Shown here: piece by piece, positions 60,381-64,000 of the stretch
Layout: every line of letters starts with the position of its first letter
Position numbering within the stretch: the stretch's first letter is position 1
Assembly: GCF_026619435.1 (NCBI RefSeq)
Contig: NZ_JAOVZQ010000001.1
Location: 441,501 to 505,500, forward strand
DNA from: Hoeflea ulvae
GTDB lineage: Bacteria > Pseudomonadota > Alphaproteobacteria > Rhizobiales > Rhizobiaceae
Length of the DNA: 64,000 nucleotides
Direction of reading: 5' to 3'
The notes under the pieces: model-generated
Databases searched by the model: none
What the model was told of the DNA's origin: nothing
The model's input: only the letters and a program-made list of their open reading frames with translations
Position numbers and translations under genes: made by a program

Positions 60381-61847
60381 TCACCCAGCGGCCATGTCCT
60401 GCCTGCCCGATCGAGCCGTCAGCGCAACAACCATTTCCACCGCGCGGCGCAGATCCGCCTCAAACAGCGCCATCTGCTTTTGCCGTTCCGCCGGATCGGG
60501 CAGGCGCAGCAGGAACGATGGATGCACCGACAGCAGCACCGGGGTTCCGTCGGCAAGCTGTTCCACGGTTCCGCGGCGGCGAAGAATGTTCGAACCTGAC
60601 CCGGTCAGGGCCTCGGCAGCCGTGGCCCCCAGCGCCAGGATCAGCTTCGGCTGCACGAGGCTGCGCTCGGCATCAAGCCACCAGCGGCAATGCTCGATCT
60701 CGCCGGAATTGGGCCGCTGGTGCAGCCGCCGCTTGCCGCGCGGGGTGAACTTGAAATGCTTGACCGCATTGGTGACGAAGGCCTCTGCCCGGTTCAGCCC
60801 GGCTGATTGCGCGACTTTGTCGAACAGTTGCCCTGCCGGGCCGACAAAGGGCAGACCGGTGAGATCTTCCTGATCGCCGGGCTGCTCGCCGACAATCATC
60901 AGCGCCGCATCGAGAGGGCCGACACCCGGCACGGCCTGGGTCGCGGTTCTGTGCAGCGGACAGCGGGTGCAGGCATAAATGGCGGCTGGCAGCGCCTCTT
61001 TCGGTCCGTCCCAGGCGGACATGTGCGCGGCAAGCTGCTGGCGCGCCTTGCCGGCGCGAACCGGGGGCAGGGTGGGCGCGGCCTGCGCCATCGCCCGGGC
61101 GCGCGCCGGAGCATTGGCAATCAGGTCGGGGATGGTCGCAGCTTCGGGCAGATTCTTCCAGTATTTCTTCGGCATCTCCGAGGTCATCGCCTGCACCTTC
61201 AGCCGCGCCGGATTGAAGATGCTGCGGAAATAGGTGAGCCACAGCGCTTCGCCGGCGTCCTCCGGCAAGGCCGGCTTCGGCTGTCCTGGCGCAAAGCTCA
61301 AGCTCCCGTCCTGAAAGATCGCGGACTTCTCGGGCGTGACGATCCGCCAGTCCATGTCGGCAAAGCGGCGGGCGAAGAAATCCGCCGTCGGCTCCACCGT
61401 GTGATGAGTCGGTTCGAACCAGGCGGCGAAGCTGCGCCTCAGATCATCGCGATCGCCGATTTCCCGGAAGCGGACAAAGGCCTTCATCTTGTGCTGGCAT
61501 CGATGCACCGATTTTTCCATCGCCCGCAGATGCGCCAGCTCCCTGTCGCCCCGGTCGGCAATCAGATGCGGCGTGTCTTTCAGTCGCCACAGAAAGGCGT
61601 AAAGCCGCGCGAAACGGTCGGCGTCGCTGTGCCAGCAGACGGTTTCGGCGAGGCTGACAAAGCTGCGCGGCACCGTCATCTTCACCGGCGCGGCACCTGC
61701 GATCGGCTGGTCGTCAAACAGGCTGCGTTCGGTCTGCGCGGTTCCCCAGCTGACATCGGCGGGCGACAGGCCCTCGCGCAGGCAGGCGCGCGCGGCCTTG
61801 CGCCACGCATCCGCGGTCCCGGTGTCTGGCAAGGCGATATGGCGCAT
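60381..61847 (-). CDS. UdgX-type uracil-DNA binding protein fused to DUF4130
   Basis: This 488-residue protein has an N-terminal DUF4130 domain (about 1-245) and a C-terminal UdgX-like family-4 uracil-DNA glycosylase (about 275-488). The UDG part has Fe-S cysteines in IYACTRCPLHRT, the catalytic-loop motif MIVGEQPGDQEDLTGLPFVG, and the UdgX hallmark R-loop KRRLHQRP. In Mycobacterium UdgX, the histidine of that loop (KRRIH) forms a covalent link with uracil in DNA. A second motif is LLSVHPSFLLRL. The start overlaps the stop of the radical SAM gene by one base (TGATG). The two proteins are linked in many bacteria, with unknown joint function. Confidence 0.9.
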   Translation of the reverse strand: MRHIALPDTGTADAWRKAARACLREGLSPADVSWGTAQTERSLFDDQPIAGAAPVKMTVPRSFVSLAETVCWHSDADRFARLYAFLWRLKDTPHLIADRGDRELAHLRAMEKSVHRCQHKMKAFVRFREIGDRDDLRRSFAAWFEPTHHTVEPTADFFARRFADMDWRIVTPEKSAIFQDGSLSFAPGQPKPALPEDAGEALWLTYFRSIFNPARLKVQAMTSEMPKKYWKNLPEAATIPDLIANAPARARAMAQAAPTLPPVRAGKARQQLAAHMSAWDGPKEALPAAIYACTRCPLHRTATQAVPGVGPLDAALMIVGEQPGDQEDLTGLPFVGPAGQLFDKVAQSAGLNRAEAFVTNAVKHFKFTPRGKRRLHQRPNSGEIEHCRWWLDAERSLVQPKLILALGATAAEALTGSGSNILRRRGTVEQLADGTPVLLSVHPSFLLRLPDPAERQKQMALFEADLRRAVEMVVALTARSGRQDMAAG

Positions 61848-63082
61848 CAGAGTAGCGACAATTGCTCTGGCGGCGGCAGAACGCGGCTGCGCAGTTGCGC
61901 GGTGTCGATCAGCCCGCCGGGCGACCAGCCCTGCGCGGTGATGAAGGCGCCGGCCTTTTTCATGCTTCCGCCCATTCGCACCACGTCCTCGTAGCGCACA
62001 TTGCGGTAGCGGCGCGTGCCGAGGATCCGGTTGACCGTCTTCACCCCGAAGCCCGGCACACGCAGCAAAAGCTCCCGCTCGGCGCGATTGATGTCGACCG
62101 GAAAGATCTCCCGGTGCAACAGCGCCCAGGCCAGCTTCGGATCGAGCTCCAGGTCGAGATTGCCGTCCCGGGCGCCGCTGACGATTTCCTGAAGGTCGAA
62201 GCCATAAAACCGCAGCAGCCAGTCGGCCTGATAGAGCCGGTGCTCGCGCACCAGCGGCGGCGAGATCAGCGGCAGCCGCGCCGTGCTGTCGGGGATCGGC
62301 GAAAACGCCGAATAATAGACCCGCTTCAGCTTGTAGCTGGAGTAAAGCCGGGTTGATTCGCCCAGAATAGCCGCGTCATTGGAGCCGTCAGCACCGACAA
62401 TCATCTGCGTCGATTGGCCGGCCGGGGCAAAGCGCGGCGCCTTGCGTCCGGTATGGGTGACATCGCCGGCGGCTTCCTTGCGCAGCCGCACATCGGCCAT
62501 GGCCCGGCGGATCTGCGCCGGATTTTTCTCCGACGCAAAAGCCTGCATGCCGGCGTCGGTCGGCAATTCCACATTGATCGACAACCGGTCGGCCAGCCGC
62601 CCGGCTTCCGCGATCAGTTCGGGGGCCGCATCGGGAATGGTCTTGAGGTGGATGTAGCCGCGAAAATTTTCCTCTTCGCGCAATTTGCGCACGATCTGCA
62701 CCATGTCCGACATCGTCGCATCGGGCGAGCGGATGACGCCGGAGGACAAAAACAGGCCCTCGATGTAGTTGCGCCGGTAGAAGTCGATAGTCAGGCGCAC
62801 CACCTCGTCCACCGAAAACCGCGCCCGCGGTACATTCGACGACACCCGGTTGATGCAATAGGCGCAATCATAGATGCAGAAATTGGTCATCAGGATCTTG
62901 AGCAGGCTAATGCAGCGCCCGTCCGGCGCATAGGCATGGCAGATCCCGGTGCCCTCGTTCGACCCCAGCCCCTTGCCATCGCGGCTGTCGCGCCTGGTGG
63001 ATCCCGAGGAGGCGCAGGAAGCGTCATACTTGGCGGCATCGCTCAGGATGGCGAGCTTCGATTCGAGTGTTTTTCCGGTCAT
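61847..63082 (-). CDS. Radical SAM protein with helix-hairpin-helix, putative DNA repair/modification
   Basis: This 411-residue enzyme has the radical SAM cluster motif TNFCIYDCAYCINR (CxxxCxxC). It also has a C-terminal helix-hairpin-helix (LLLRVPGFGVKTVNRILG) suited to DNA binding. This is the TIGR03916-type putative DNA modification/repair protein, always found near UdgX/DUF4130 homologues. The reaction is not known; by analogy with spore photoproduct lyase it might repair a base lesion by radical chemistry (inference). The predicted promoter overlaps a LexA-type box directly upstream, with no room for a Shine-Dalgarno leader. Confidence 0.92.
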   Translation of the reverse strand: MTGKTLESKLAILSDAAKYDASCASSGSTRRDSRDGKGLGSNEGTGICHAYAPDGRCISLLKILMTNFCIYDCAYCINRVSSNVPRARFSVDEVVRLTIDFYRRNYIEGLFLSSGVIRSPDATMSDMVQIVRKLREEENFRGYIHLKTIPDAAPELIAEAGRLADRLSINVELPTDAGMQAFASEKNPAQIRRAMADVRLRKEAAGDVTHTGRKAPRFAPAGQSTQMIVGADGSNDAAILGESTRLYSSYKLKRVYYSAFSPIPDSTARLPLISPPLVREHRLYQADWLLRFYGFDLQEIVSGARDGNLDLELDPKLAWALLHREIFPVDINRAERELLLRVPGFGVKTVNRILGTRRYRNVRYEDVVRMGGSMKKAGAFITAQGWSPGGLIDTAQLRSRVLPPPEQLSLL

Positions 63083-63084
63083 AT

Positions 63085-63117
63085 GTTCCTTATATGTTCC
63101 GTAAGGCCCGTCCGCAA
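63085..63117 (-). promoter_or_regulatory. SOS-type promoter of the radical SAM-udgX operon (LexA box over -10)
   Basis: On the minus strand TTGCGG (63117-63112), 17 bp, TATAAG (63094-63089), 6 bp, then the ATG at 63082. The LexA-type box GAAC-ATATAAG-GAAC (63085-63099) fits the alphaproteobacterial GTTC-N7-GTTC consensus, and its central seven bases contain the -10. LexA binding would block the promoter. A start 7 bases after the -10 coincides with the A of the ATG. Confidence 0.75.
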
Positions 63118-63178
63118 TAACCCATGTTAAACCGGACAGGAAAGTTCTGCCGGCCTGCTGTCCGTTCGGATGTATGGT

Positions 63179-64000
63179 CTAGAAAAGGCTGCCCTGGCCC
63201 GGCGGTTTGGCTTTTGCACGCGGCTGCTTCTTCGGTGCCGAGATCGGCTGGTCGCTGCTGCTGGCCAGTGCCGAAACCTCGCCATCGGCGAATTCGACGG
63301 CAATCATCGTGCCGGTCTCGACCTGGTCAGCGCGCGACAGCACTGCACGGTCCTTATCGCGAATCACCGCGAAGCCGCGGCCCAGCACGCTGTGGTAGGA
63401 CAGCGATTGCAGCATGCGCGCCTGCGCATCCAGTCCACGGCGTCTCTGGCTCAGCATCTGGGTGAGCGCGATGTCGGTCCGGCGGTGCAAGCCGGCAAGC
63501 TGTTCACGGCTGCGGGTCTGAGCGTCGGTGATCCGGCGCGGCACGGCGGCCAGCACCAGGGCGTGGCGGTCGAGCCGCGATCTCCAGGCCTCGAGCCTGC
63601 GTTCCTGCGCCCGGTCGGCGCGTGCCGCCTTGTCGCGCACCAGTTGACGCTTGTCGCGGATTGCCGAAACCAGCGCCACCGGCGTCACCCGTCCGGCCTG
63701 GCGTTCGAAACTGCGCCGCCGGTTGGCGGTGTTGAGCTGCAGCGCCTGCCCCAATCCCTGGCCCGAGCGGTCGAGCCGTTGCCGCGGCATGGCCAGCACG
63801 CTGTCGAGCGTCGGCAGCGCCCGCGCCAGGCTGCGCACGGCTTCGCGGCGACGGTCAAGCGTGCGCGACTGCGCGGATTTGAGCCGCGCGGTCAGCCCCG
63901 CCACATGCGCCGACAGATCGGCCTTGACCGGAACCGCCATCTCGGCGGCGCCAGTGGGGGTCGGTGCCCGGCGGTCGCTGGCGTGGTCGATCAGGGTCCA
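63179..64000 (-). CDS. xseA: Exodeoxyribonuclease VII large subunit, C-terminal part
   Basis: This is the large subunit of the XseAB single-strand nuclease. The frame is open to the window edge; the last visible 274 residues begin WTLIDHASDRRAPTPTGAAE, a conserved XseA segment, so the ATG at 63940 is internal and not a start. The rest is the long coiled-coil region rich in R, Q and L, ending with the GRGFAVIRDKDRAVLSRADQ beta element. The N-terminal OB fold and the first part of the catalytic domain lie outside. The 96 bp to the next gene contain the SOS-type promoter. Confidence 0.9.
   Translation of the reverse strand, partial: WTLIDHASDRRAPTPTGAAEMAVPVKADLSAHVAGLTARLKSAQSRTLDRRREAVRSLARALPTLDSVLAMPRQRLDRSGQGLGQALQLNTANRRRSFERQAGRVTPVALVSAIRDKRQLVRDKAARADRAQERRLEAWRSRLDRHALVLAAVPRRITDAQTRSREQLAGLHRRTDIALTQMLSQRRRGLDAQARMLQSLSYHSVLGRGFAVIRDKDRAVLSRADQVETGTMIAVEFADGEVSALASSSDQPISAPKKQPRAKAKPPGQGSLF

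Overview
This 64 kb window is ordinary, gene-dense chromosome from an alphaproteobacterium, most likely of the Rhizobiales (Hyphomicrobiales; Hoeflea-like is a guess from memory). The support is a rhizobial-type pmtA beside dnaK-dnaJ, an ActS/ActR (RegB/RegA) pair next to mmcB, two full CtrA-type sites (TTAA-N7-TTAA), a GTTC-N7-GTTC SOS box, and high-GC codon use throughout. I see no rRNA, tRNA, insertion sequence, prophage or CRISPR array. The window cuts xsc at its left end and xseA at its right end.

Layout. 1-7,805: taurine dissimilation (xsc, the MocR-type regulator tauR, tpa, and the tauABC transporter), with tpa and tauA divergent around a 347-bp control region. 7.8-17.9 kb: gyrB, a cytochrome P450, an orphan hydantoinase/oxoprolinase-like protein, malate synthase G, an L,D-transpeptidase lipoprotein and mmcB. 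17.9-26.0 kb (minus strand): actR, actS, helicase hrpB, and a YnjBCD-type ABC transporter whose last gene overlaps hrpB. 26.2-29.1 kb: polA, broken twice by single-base insertions in an identical 8-mer. 29.3-29.5 kb: a candidate small RNA with three C-rich hairpin loops and a heat-shock-type promoter. 29.6-41.3 kb: an M20 peptidase, penicillin-binding protein 1A, dnaK, dnaJ, pmtA, an FMN-reductase-like protein, pyrF, a DUF1330 protein, a complex-I-associated NAD-binding protein and a TSUP permease. 41.5-46.1 kb: a 50-aa secreted protein, uppP, a glutathione S-transferase, queG, an epimerase-like protein and a small RlpA-like protein. 46.1-54.7 kb: a seven-gene catabolic operon (M20 amidohydrolase, a complete Dpp/Opp-type importer, aldehyde dehydrogenase, short-chain dehydrogenase). 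54.9-60.3 kb: an RsmB-like RNA methyltransferase, TspO, a thioesterase, a nucleosidase, guaA, an ArsC/Spx-like protein and a YbaK-type deacylase. 60.4-64.0 kb (minus strand): UdgX fused to DUF4130, a radical SAM protein with a helix-hairpin-helix, and xseA.

The genes form several working units. Taurine is imported by TauABC, transaminated by Tpa and cleaved by Xsc. PBP1A, UppP, the L,D-transpeptidase and RlpA-like protein serve the envelope, and two of these lie by CtrA-type sites. PolA, MmcB, XseA, UdgX and the radical SAM protein are DNA-repair functions. The most striking locus is the radical SAM-udgX pair. Its promoter reads TTGCGG-N17-TATAAG-N6-ATG with a LexA-type box lying exactly over the -10 element, which predicts an SOS-controlled, leaderless mRNA.
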